Shown here piece after piece: positions 37,696-50,200 of a DNA stretch of 64,000 nucleotides. How positions within the stretch are numbered: the stretch's first letter is position 1; each line of letters opens with the position of its first letter. The position numbers were made by a program, and so were the translations under genes. Under the pieces are notes generated by a model, which made no database searches, was not told the origin of the DNA, and saw nothing but the letters and a program-made list of their open reading frames with translations. Source of the DNA: Membranipora membranacea (lineage: Eukaryota; Bryozoa; Gymnolaemata; Cheilostomatida; Membraniporidae); the NCBI GenBank assembly GCA_914767715.1, contig OU612074.1, positions 20,198,062 to 20,262,061 on the forward strand. Reading direction: 5' to 3'.

Positions 37696-38291
37696 CTAAG
37701 CAGCCGGTCTGTAGGTCAGTAGATAATAAAAATCTAGTCTCCTTTTATAACCCGAATTCTTGACTGAGCATTTAACGCGCTGATTCTCACGATGGGTGTT
37801 TGGAGCGTATACCAGAAGTTCCATGCTACTATTCTGCTTTTGGTCTTGAGGGACGAGTCTTCCACTCCAGGTAAATACAAGCTCTCCGTTAGTTTCTACA
37901 TTCGCTGCACAGTCGAGCGTCAGGGTAGTAGTTATATCAAGTAATTGGACAGAATCGCTCACTTGATGAAGATAAGTGACCTCAATTGGTGGTGTTGTTT
38001 CGGTTAAGACTGTGTAATGTGGGTTTGTACAAACCAGACGTTCACCGATAAGCTCTTTTGACAATCTTATACTCGCAACAGTTGCATGATCTGTAGTAAT
38101 AGTCTTCACGGCAATATCGGCTATTGGTTTCCCATCCCCGTAGGTAAGCACTGCATCGCCTACTCGATTGCCTCCAGTTGCTATGCATTCAACAATTTTT
38201 ATTTCCTCGCCAAATCCATTCAAGGAGTTTGGTGTTAGGGAAATACTCTGTTTCACGATTGCTTTGGAGTCCTCAGGTGATTTATTTTCAA
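37696..38291 (-). CDS. EGF/Ig gene, terminal exon with two Ig-like domains
   Basis: 596 nt including TAG, phase 1 in. The acceptor TCTCGCCTTTCACAG is strong. Two Ig-like domains: the first has Cys in [10 protein letters not shown] and RLVCTNPHY, the second in [10 protein letters not shown] with Trp in LVFTWSGR and Cys in [11 protein letters not shown]. The protein stops right after the last strand (YLLTYRPAA). No membrane helix or kinase follows. The frame extends upstream to 38403, but that part lies before the acceptor. Confidence 0.75.
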
Positions 38292-41200
38292 CTGTGAAAG
38301 GCGAGAAGAATTTGATATTCAAATTGTTTTCTATAAGCATAATTGGCCAGGATCTGATCGCCATATTTATCACACAATGAAATACCTGGCATGCAAACTG
38401 CAATGTGATTGGTTGAAGTAGTTAGGATATAAGATTTACATTTTTGATCGACTGCACCACCGCTAAAAAATTATGTGTTATTAAAAAGTTTATATATTAT
38501 ATAAAAGTTTATTATTATATATATATAACAAAGTATATTTACATATATATACCTTGGATAGGAATGATGAGCAAGCTGTCAGAGAAAGTATCATTAGAAC
38601 TGAAGTCATCATCCATGTATGCTATCATCTCAAATTCAACCAATAGCGACCCTTTACAAATTCTACAAATGAAAATGAGCATATTCAGATAGGCAAATCA
38701 ACTAGCCATCAGCTTTTAAAGATGTCGAGCATGTGAAATTGTCATGTAAGGAATCTGCTGTAAGAAATCCAGATCAGTGTGAATGTTTGACCAATATCAA
38801 CATGGAAATGGCAGCTGATTGAGCATTGAAATCACCAATTGAAATACTGATTGGAAACCTAATAAAACTGAAACAGTTTTAAGAATTATAAAATATCAGT
38901 TGCATTAGCTATCGATAAACACAGTGTGTCATGTTCTGGTCACTTTGTGAATGTGCAACCGATCTTTTCAGGTCAGTTATCTATGCATAGTGGCAATCGG
39001 ATTAATCCGAATGTGTTTGAGTTCTCAAACTGAAAAGTTATCCCGCCCCCACTTGGAAAAAGTTAGCTTCTATTTTAAATAGGTCAGTTGTTTGTGGCAC
39101 TGTCGCTAAAGTGCAACTCGATCTGCAAGCACTGTGTGTTCTGGATGCTCATTGTAGATGTATGTATGTACCTTTATTATCCATTTGCGTGAATAATAAA
39201 ACATTTCAGCTGTGCTGTCTAAATGATTTGAGCTCTGTTTGAAAATGCACAAAATTATGAAGTGTATATAACTACATAATGTAGAGAATAAAATTATAAA
39301 AATACAATTGACTAGAATAATACACTGTTTACTGACCTTGTTTCTTGAATTTGCACCTCATTGATATCCTTTGTTATTGACTTTCGAAATCTTTCCAGCA
39401 AACTGAGCGATTTCTGGTTGCTCAAAAGTTGAGGTGTGCACTCCTCAGATATGATTTTCATTGTTCCAACTAAGTTGTCTGTAATAACAAAAACAATATT
39501 TATAATAAAAGCAGCCTGGCATATATAATTTCAGATATTATTGATCTTGATAGAGATAATAATTCTTTATATTGATACGGTGATGTCTCAATCTCGACCT
39601 CAGACTGTGTTTTTTTTTGCTAAGTATTTGTTTCTGCAAGATGTTATCACTGTCATTATCATAACTATAATTTAATTTAAAAACATTTATCAAAATTTAT
39701 TAAATTATTAAATTTATCAAAAAACGAAAATCAAAAAAATGTTTGTAACTAAATATTTTTATGAAATAATTATAAAATACTGGTTTCCATGACAGAAAAT
39801 TTAAGTGAATGAGAATTTGCTGTCTTCTCGTTGTCGTAAATAGTTAAATTATGTATGAAAATCAAGATCAAAGAAGATCCAAGTGATGCCTATTCGAGCT
39901 ATACAAAACGCCTCGACTTACATGGAACTTAAACTAATGCTGCCACTCATGCAAATTTGTGCGCATTGAATTCTGCATAGCTCCAAGATAATTGCACTAA
40001 CTGATCTTCAAAATCAGGGCATGAAATCTACTCACCAGCTTATGACGTGTACAATTTGCACTAGCAAGACGGTAACTACGTCATCCGTTGCGGTAGATAA
40101 TTAATTTCATACCCTAATTTTGAAGATCAGTTTGTACAAATTATCTGCTCATTAGGTGACATTGCTGAGATTGCAGTCTCATTTGATTAGTTTTGAGCTA
40201 TATAGAATTCTAAAAGCACACATTTGGCTGTGTGGCGGCAGCGGTTTAAGCGATCAATACAAGAAAGACACTGTTAGTGTGCCCGACAAGGCTAGTGATG
40301 TACCCTTATATGTCAAGGTCATGTTGATATCCGCGCTGTCTGTTTTTTTCGAAGTGTATTGGATAGAGTACACTCCAGACTTAGGCTTCATAGTTTTCAG
40401 TAGTTCCTTCACATCACCTTGAACACAAACAAGTCACAAGCCATAACGATAATCCGTTCTCAGATGACCATAATGCACAATTCAATCTCTGGGTTATATA
40501 GTCAGATGTGGTTTCATTTTGTAAACAAGACATTTTATTTTGGTATGGAAAAAGACTCAGTTTAGCCAAAGAGTTAGAGACAAGGCGTTAAAGTCTCTAA
40601 CTCTTTGGTTTAGCTTAGTTTATACGATGCAATTGGACATGAATACAGTCTTAAGTAATGCCAACAGTTCGACTGAGTTCCAGCAGCAACATGAGTTAGA
40701 GACAAACTCCTTGGTGTGAGTAGTAGAATGCTGAAACTGAACTACGAACCACAGGTGTCGCCAGTCCATCCATCAAGGCAGCTACATTCAGCACCATCTT
40801 CAGCGTTATGGCATGCGGCACCGTTCATACATGGCTGAGAATGACAATAGTCAACCTGAATGCTGCAGTCTGAGGCAGTCCACCCATCATCACACAAGCA
40901 TTCCGTGCCAGATGTAAACAGATTGAGACATTTGCCATGAGCGCCACAAACTTCAGCAGTGCATTTCTCTAGAGCTGAATAATGAAAATTTACACAGTTT
41001 AAAGGGTCAGTCCTATTAGAAAAATTGATATATTACCCCAGTAAATCGAATAGTGTGAGTTCATAGGATTGATAAAAATAATAAAAAACTAAAAATTGTC
41101 GAAAATAGCATTTTATTTAAAAATAATTTTGCGGAAGCAATAAATCATTATGATCCACTATGATCCCAATCTTCAGACTTTGCAGCAGTTTTACTGCAAT

Positions 41201-44200
41201 GAGGTTCACAGGCTGTTTTATTCCATATGCCCTAATGACTTTTCAGCTTAGTAGGACTGTCACTTAACAGCCATCTGGTTCAAGATCATGAACATCAAGC
41301 AAATTCAAGTTAAATTCAAGCATTTTCTCCTCAGAAGCTCTTTTCCATTGGATAGTGTTAGCCTAGCTTTTGTGTACATCCTTTATAGATAGAATGAGAG
41401 AAAAACTCTGTAGGTATTTGTGTAAAACAATTCAAACATTCAATAACTTGACAAACTCATATTGATGTGATATGGTTATAGTAATGCTCAAATAGTTAAA
41501 TAGTTGAATATTTAATTGTTAAATAGTTAAAGATTAAATAGTCTCAGTTCAAGTTCAAATAAATTACAAGATGAAAACACAAGTCCCCAATACAGTTAAT
41601 CAAAATATTATTGCAGACAAAGGGGTGTACCTTTGTTTCAGTGTTTGTCATCTTATTTATGCGTTGGTTCCGATTGCTGTAACTGTTGGGTTGTAGTGAA
41701 AAATCCAATTTAGGTTATATGGTAGTTTCCTGCATACAGAATCTATTTAGCTAAAATATCGCAACAGGCACCATTTGACCTGACGTTGGCTTTCTGTCAC
41801 CCACCCAACAGACCAAACACATCGGCAGAAGCAAAGATGCTAGTTAAATACTACTTACTCTTTTGACATGTAACGCCGAACCATCCATCTGCACAGTTAC
41901 ACCCATAACTTGAGCCATGTGACCTGCAGATTCCTTTACTAGAGCAGGGGTTTGAAGAGCAGACATCGGGTTCTGTAATAAAAAACAGCAACACAGTAAC
42001 TATCAAGGCCCGTAATAGTGTCCGTCTTCCCTAGCTCATTCCTTCCTACATTCCAAGTCTTTCTCATCAACAAAGCAGGGAGTTACAGAGAGGGAGTGGA
42101 AACGAAATGTAGCCTGTGACTTAACAAGGCTGTTTCCAAGAGTTGTACTAATATGGTCCCTCCATTAAAATTCATTTAAGCCCTCAGTCTTTTTATATGT
42201 CTGTCTTCAGATGAAAATTATTAAAATATTTGACATGTTTACTCAATGGTATATTCAGACACCCAGAGACAATATATCATGATGTAAATCACCACAAGTG
42301 TAGATGAGACATAGCTAGTAATATAGTAACCACTTTTGCAGGATATTGAATTATAATTCCAATGCAAATGTTTGATGGGGGATAGAGAGACTGAAAATAA
42401 AACATTATTCACCATTTAAAAACCATGTGAGGAACTTAGACCAGATAAAAGTAGTGAAAGTACTTAAATGAGCCCTTTCTAACACCTAAGTGACAATGGG
42501 AGGCATAACATGCCACGTTTGACTGATGAAAACCGCCATTGATTACCAAATTATGAGGCAAATTTATGGCCATGTCTGCAGTGAAACTTTCCCTTCTCAT
42601 ATGAGTAGCAGAGGGCTTTGGAGTCCCAGGTAAAACTAGACTATAGTTTGAAACATAGACTATACCTGAGTGCTATCTATATCTCTCTGCTACTTAGTTT
42701 AATTTCTTTTCAAGAGGTTCAAACACTTTAGGAAATTTGTGGTATAACCGATCTTGATAAATGGGATTTCACAACTATGCTCTTGCTGGTTGGAGAGTTC
42801 ATCAAAATTATTACAGCAACTCAAGTTGTACTTCTTTTTGGCAGGATGTCACTCTCTGCAGTCTCTGCTCTGATTGGCTGTGGTCATGAAAATCCTTTGC
42901 TGATAAAGAGAGGACAATTACCAGTGGAGACAAGCAACAATTTGAAATGAGAGGCCGTTTCCACTCCTTTTTCAAACTCAGCATGCTTGTACCACTCGTT
43001 TTTACATGGCAAATACTCTTGAATGTGGATTTGTGACGATAAGATTTCATCTTTGTGAGTTCACTTCCACCTCCTCCTATAAATCCGACCTGAAAACCCA
43101 CCAGCTTCAAGAGGCATATACCCCTTATTTTAAAGTTTTATAGTGAATGTATAGGTTTCATCATCATATTTATATATCATTTAATTTATTTTATCTGCTA
43201 CAAGCTTATTTTAGATATTTTATCACATGTGCAACGATTAGAAATCATCATTCTAAATTTTTTTTATTATAAGCGTTGTAGAAATAAACTTTATTATAAT
43301 TACTATTACTCCTACTACGAAAATCAATTAAGGCTATGTCATGATGAATTTTTAACCCATTTTATTTATTTTATCTGCTACAGGCTTCTTTTTCGATATT
43401 TTATCACATGTAAACGATTAGAAATCATTGTTCTAAACAATTTTATTAGCATTGTAGAAATAAAGTTCATTGTAGTTATTCACGGTGAATTAAATGTGCT
43501 CTCATTGCAAATGGTTTACATATTTAATTTTTTTCTTCTTATTATTTCCAGTCCTGCTTCAGCTAGGCACACCGACTTTTGACCAGATCTTTTCAGCTAC
43601 TCATTCTTGAAGGGGACTTTGTTGAATTGTGGAAAAACTATGTAAAACATGTCTTGAAACTAATTTTGGATTTTTCCTGATTTTAGGGCTGCGCCAATAC
43701 CAAAATTTTATTCTGTTCATACTGTGCAAGTCACTCAAAATTCGTTGAATGATGCTTATATACTTTTGGACGTTAACTTTATTAACCAACAAATCGGGAA
43801 TAAGTATCAATTTGATTTCGTTTCAAAATGTGATAACAAAGGGAAAAAATATCTATTGCAATTCTCAGCCCTAATCTGGGGGAAAAATCGCATTAAATTC
43901 GAGTTATTTATAATTACTATGAAAATCTAGTAAAGCATGGTTAAACACTAAACCGTATTGTGCCACATTAACATGAGGAGAAGTGATAATGGAAATAGTT
44001 TTAATAGCTTTTGGTTGCTTCACAATGCATGGTTGCTGAGCATGGTAGCTTGTTTTCTAGCAGTTCTGCTATAATATTAATCGATAAACCTTGCCTTCTT
44101 CCTCTGCTTCGACTTCCACCAGCTCAGTCATATCGGGTTTGATGTCAGGCAATCTCTTAGCGACTATCTTATGTTCACAGTCAGAGCCAGTCCAGCCAAG

Positions 44201-47200
44201 AAAGCACGCACATGCTGCACCTCCCTCCGCCAAATTGTAGCAGTCACCATTACCATTACATGTAAACTCAGGTTTGCTACACTGACTTATTCCTGAAAAT
44301 ATTTTTGAAAAGTGAACCTCAAATATCGATATCTTTCCTGTTTGTCACATCAAGGAACCGTCATTTTAGTTTAGTTTCAAAATTTCATCTCAGCCAAGGC
44401 AATATATGTCATTTTGTATTAATTGAGTGCTACTTGGCGCTTTCAATAACTTCAATGTTTAGCTGTAAGTTGAATGAGACTCAAGTGTTATAATGGTGCT
44501 TAAGTCTTATACGAAAGTATTGCCACTCACAAAATTAGTTTCATGGTAAGCACACAAAGTAGTTTGAACTTCATTCCAAAGACATAACATTTTTTTTTTG
44601 CGTAAACAGTTTCAAAATGGTCCTTGTTGACTTATTGCAGATTCAGATCTATCTGTGATAATCACAATGTCTTTGTCCTTGTAATGTGTTAATCATGTCA
44701 GGTCAGCAGCTACTTTGAGCTTTTCGCCACCACCCCATGTACAAGGCTGATGCTGCTTAACAAATTATTTGGTGCTTATATACATTTTGCCACATAATTT
44801 TGTAATCCACATAATAAATTAAGTCCAATGACCTATATTAATATTAGCACTCATAAAATACCGTTGGACAGCTGCACTTGTGGATTGCTGAATAAAACCT
44901 TATATTATAATTTCAGTGGTCAAGAGTGATTGTGCTACACTAGCTGGATAGTTGAAAGTTGCCATGACTGTTATTTTGACAGTACTAGATTATTGTGCCC
45001 AAAGGCATACGATCAGTCCCAAATTTTGGATCAAAGTTTAACATAACTCACCAAAAAATACTACAAAAATGTCATGAATGGAAATTTTTTCAATCGATCT
45101 TACCTAAAATGACAAAACGTCATCAAAAAAGTTTTTCCCAGCGCTGTTCACTTTTGATAGCTTGGCAGTTCAACAACGTTATATGATATGAAGGAATGCA
45201 ATGTGGTCGTTGACATAACACTAAAAGCATTGGTATGAATCCATGGATTGGTGGTAAAATACACAGTATGGCTATTATTGTGGAGAAATAACATCAGTAT
45301 ATAACTTGTGTCAGTAATTGAATCTAGCTTATATTCTGGCAGCTTTAACATAATGTATTGACAGATGTCTCAGTAACAACCCTTAAAAACCCAGCCAAGC
45401 TACTTGACAAATGTATATAAGGGGTCGGCTGTAGCATTACTGAACTTATGGACCAATCAAAAATGAGAAATTCTTCCAGCAATCATACATAAATTGCCTT
45501 ATGCTTTGTTCAGGGTCAAATATTTTCCCCTAATCCATGAATATATATCAGTGACTAAAAACATAAAGTACAGATTTAAAAAAGAAATCGCTTACTATCA
45601 CCGCAGGTTTCCCCTGCCCAATCCGTTGAGCATTCACATTGGAATCTACCGCGTTCTCTGGGGGTGCATGTACCGTGCTGACAAGGGTTAGGAAAGCACA
45701 CAGATGTATCTATGTCGATAGGACAATTTTCTCCACTCTTTAAAACCTCGTTGTTGCATAGATAATCTCCATCAGCGAATTCTGTACAGCATTCAGACTG
45801 CTCTTTCAACTTTCTAACAGCTATAATGAAAACCTTACTGAGAAACGCACATCATCTCAAAATTCATATTTTGACATAATTATTATTATAGATTACTTAT
45901 ATTTACAGCATAAGTTGGTTAATTCACTCCTGTTAATTCAGACAAAGATAATTGGTCCCTTTAGTCAGTTCTCAATGCATTCAAATGTCACTTAATTCAG
46001 ACTCGGCTTAATTGGAACAAATCTTTGTGGTCTCCAGAGGTTTGAATCAAGTGAGCTGCACCGTATAATTCAGGTGGAGTTGGAGTCCTTCCATATTATC
46101 TAAGAACCAGAGTTGTAACTGAGTGAACTGTCATGACATTCCACCAGCAACAATCAGGAATCACTCGAGAGGTTGTGTTTCACAAATTTTTATTACATCT
46201 AAATGTTTTTGGATGATTATTAAATATTAACATCATTATGATGCTTACATCGGGATTGTACTAACTTAAAAAATGCTAGGATAAAGGAAAGAAATGAAAT
46301 GATGGCCTCCTCCTTCAAGACTGTTACATGATTATTAGACTTTTTCTAAATACGGTGTTCCGTGTCAAACAAAAACAAACTCTTTGTCATAAAAAACTAC
46401 AAATAAGATTTTGTTAATAATTGAATAGTAGTACATTTTTCGTATTTAAAATGTGTAAAATGTTTGTGGAATAGATCTTTAACTCACTTGTTTCACATCT
46501 CTCTCCTGTAAAGCCCGGAACGCACACACAGATCCAACCGAAGCCATCAGGCAAATCGTGACAGGTAGCTAGATTGACACACGGCGAAGAGAGACAGCCA
46601 TAAAATTCCTCTGGGTAGGATGCTCCTGTGGAAAAAGCAATTATGTCATCGGATTCAAGTTCAAAAAATTTGAATCTATCACTCCAGAATAATCGTATAC
46701 CAGGAACGGAAATATCAGTTTGAGCAAAATATCAGCCTTTGTGACAGTCCACAAAGTTGTTAAATAGAGAGTGTTAGGTAGTCATCAGAAAAGATTAATG
46801 TAATTTCACCTAAAACATACCATGGCAAACCGAATTTTTAGTGCCTTAGATGCTAAAAATACAGTTCAAAATTAATCTTTGCACCCCATATTCAGCTGAC
46901 TCCGATATCCTATTCTTGTGCACATCTTTCTCTGCCTTGCACGACTCCCTACTCCCCCAATCTTCCCTTTGTAGATGTGATTACCAGTATTCAATTTTTT
47001 TATTTTTTACTCATTGACTGACCATATTATTTTTCAACACTCTTTTCACTTATTGTTAACATGATCTTTAGTGATACTTTGGTACATTGATCTGCAATAA
47101 TAAAGTGCATATTCAACTCGATTGGAATGCTGGCGATAGTTGACGATCTAAAAGCATGATACAAACCTTGGTGTTTTTTAAGGGTTCCATAAAACGGTCC

Positions 47201-50200
47201 GGACAACATATCAGTGCACTCCTTCTCACCTCTGCATGTTGGTCGAGCGGGATCTTATATATAAATAAGGTAACTTGAGTAAATAAAAATTCAATCAAAT
47301 TGACTGTCAAATTGTCATCAGTGAATTTTTCAGACGTTGCGGTTGTGTAACCAACCTGCGTTTGCTGCTCACCACTGATAATAACTGTTTCATAATCAAG
47401 TAAATTGCGGGAAGGCAAAACAATTCTGCAGATTACAAACAGAAATAGATGTGGTGTGTTAAATTTGACACATTGTTGATTTTGAATCATTTTTGTTCAG
47501 CTACATGGTACACTGCAACTAGCTGGGATCGAACTAAGAAAGTTGATTATAATTTCATATCTAATATTTTGGTACTTAGTAAGGTAGTGCTGAGTAGGTG
47601 GTAACATAGTACGTAGTAATATATTATGTTGTTACGTAGTAATGTAGTAAGTAGTAACATACTTGGTAGTATGTAGTAGCGTAGTACATAGTAACATAGT
47701 ACAGAGTAGCGTAGTAGCGTAGTACATTGTAACATAGTACATAGTAGCCTAGTATGTTGTAACATGTAGTTCACAGCAACATAGTACGCGAGCATGTGAT
47801 TTGGGGATGTTGTTTCTTTATTGTTAATTTCTTACCCAAATGACAGAGGTGACCTTCTTTACGGTTTGACGGATTACACAAGCAATGGAAACCATGTCCA
47901 GTCGCTGTACAAGTAGCACCGTTTTTACACGGGTTACTGGAGCACGCATCAAACCTATTCCTACACAAATCTCCGGTGAAGCCACTGTCGCATACACAAC
48001 TAATTCCTCCGCCTTTCAATTCTACACAACCACCATTATTGCATAGGTTCTCTGTGCATTTTGGTACTGGAACATAAAAATCATGTGATAAGTCAAAATT
48101 GTTTATTATGTTTGAATTATTGATTTTGATGTCAGCTGTCATGCGAAGGGAGACAAAAGAGAGATAAAGTCTTTTGAGATCCTGATATTTACATTCACTA
48201 TGTTTCCATGCTTCGATTTCGGGAGGATTTCGGGAGCTATCGATCCATGGATGGATGGATGGATTTATTACTATCATAGACAAAAATTTGTCACGAAATA
48301 CGTTGTTAATACTGACAAGAAAGAAAAACATGGAAAAATCAGATCTCTGTTGTATAAAAAGTTTTTTTAGAATAGTATATTATTAAGTGTATGTATGAGA
48401 TGTCTTAAAAAGCTGTCTCTACCCCATGTACCCCGATATTTAACGGTGCGGTAGCGACCTGAGGGGCATTTAGTTAGAAAGTCATTGATAAAGTGCTCTT
48501 CATCGTGTATGTACCGTAGTCCAAGTGTCTTGATCTGGTTGGCCACCAGAGCATCTATATCGGGGTGCTCAATCCCTAACTTGGCGGCATCTTTAATTAT
48601 TTTGCGTAAGGACTTCTTGTCGCTTGCATGGATGCTTGTAAAAAGTATGGGGAGACAGTAAGTGATGAGGGATACAATAAAACGGAGTTGGTACAGATTT
48701 GAACCGGATTTGGTCGATCGCTTTCTGGAGTCGTGTTCTGTCGGTTTTGGATATGGTCCGATCCATGGGAATGAGTAGAGTACTCATATCGATCGACTCT
48801 CTTATGATAGGAGGTAGAATTGAACATTGTAGGAGGGAACTTGTGAAAAAATTCAGAAATCTAGAAGACATATTTTGTGAACTCTCCAGAAATTTTATCT
48901 TATATACAGTTAATCATGCCAGGTGCTGTATTCAGTGACCAGGAAATCATTACTTTTCTCCAATTTGTGAGAGAGACAGGAACCTTTAAAGCAATAGATG
49001 TCAGGGTTCAGAGGAACATTGAGGTATTTGATAGGCTTGCTGCCCTGACTAATGAAAGACATGGTGATAAGGAAAACAAAGAGGGCAACCAATGGAGATC
49101 TAAACGAAGAAGAACTATCTGACTGAAAAGCTTGAGACAAGTAAATCAGGTATGTACTTTTCTAGAAGTAAGAATCAAGGAGTGACTCCTTGGAAGAGTA
49201 GATCATGAAGATTATAGATACTACCCACCTATTTTATGTCATGCCAACTGGACTGGCTAACTAAGAAGATGATGATGGAGAAATTTTTGTTTTGAAATTA
49301 TACAAAAATTTTGATGTTTTATGGACTGGCTTAGTTATTCAACCAAGAGGTAACTCCTTGATTCAACCACAATCAAAGACAAGTGCTTGAACATGAGCAA
49401 TTATATAATTAGACATTCTCCTTATTTGATTTTGTTCACACTCACAGCACCAATGATTAGTTAATTTAATATTATATACGACTGGTTCAGTAGCAGGTTA
49501 CCTACCACCACATGTTGATGTTCACTGATAGTAATACTCGAGACGATCTTGAATGTTTAAATCCTAGCCCCAAGCTAATTTGTTGTTGCTCATGATATTG
49601 AAAACAATAGATGTTTAACCTGTATTAAAAGTAACAGAGAGCCAGTAATAACAAATAAAGGACCCAACCCTCTTCTACCCGATAGGAATAAATAATTGCT
49701 AGTTGCCTATCTATAACTAACCATTGCACTTTCTTATGCAGGGAGCGCAAAATCAGACTGGTTATTTTATGACGAGATGGAACAGACCATGGGGCATCGG
49801 CCATGTGCCAACAGTGTTGATGAAGATTTGGCTGTGGAAGAGAACGATGGTAAGTTATTCTGTGATATGTAGGCCTACAACTTGGATTCTAAGTCTAATG
49901 TTCTGATGTAGTCTTACAAACATGTTCACTTTATCTCTATGCGTCAGAACTGGCGGTATCATTCCATTGTTTGTCAATCTCAACATAGGCTAATCTTATA
50001 TTGTTCAGACTGATTAATGAAACACAGGTCTTGAAGCCATGAAGATCTTTGATTTTAAATTTTGTCATCGTTATACAAAGGGCAGTGCCATGCTAAAGCT
50101 AAACAAACATTACATACACAAGAGCATGTACTGACTATTAGCCATGCATACAGTACCTCACACTCAGCTTAATACTGAGAGCGATGTACTCTGTATGTTT

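Noticed and set aside
42811-43110. 99-codon minus-strand open frame as a missing EGF/Ig exon
   Set aside because: No Cys spacing or Ig pattern, and no acceptor/donor pair giving phase 0 to 1. The GC-AG intron explains the junction more simply.
47113-47490. 125-codon minus-strand open frame as a gene
   Set aside because: It overlaps the short Cys exon in another frame. That exon fits its neighbours by phase, and this frame shows no domain.
47547-47795. Tyr/Leu-rich minus-strand open frame
   Set aside because: Simple translation of the GTAGTA tandem repeat.
49081-49092. GGGCAACCAA as a terminal repeat of the TTAA MITE or Harbinger
   Set aside because: It lies inside the Myb-like coding exon (encoding GNQW) and has no inverted partner, so it is coincidental.
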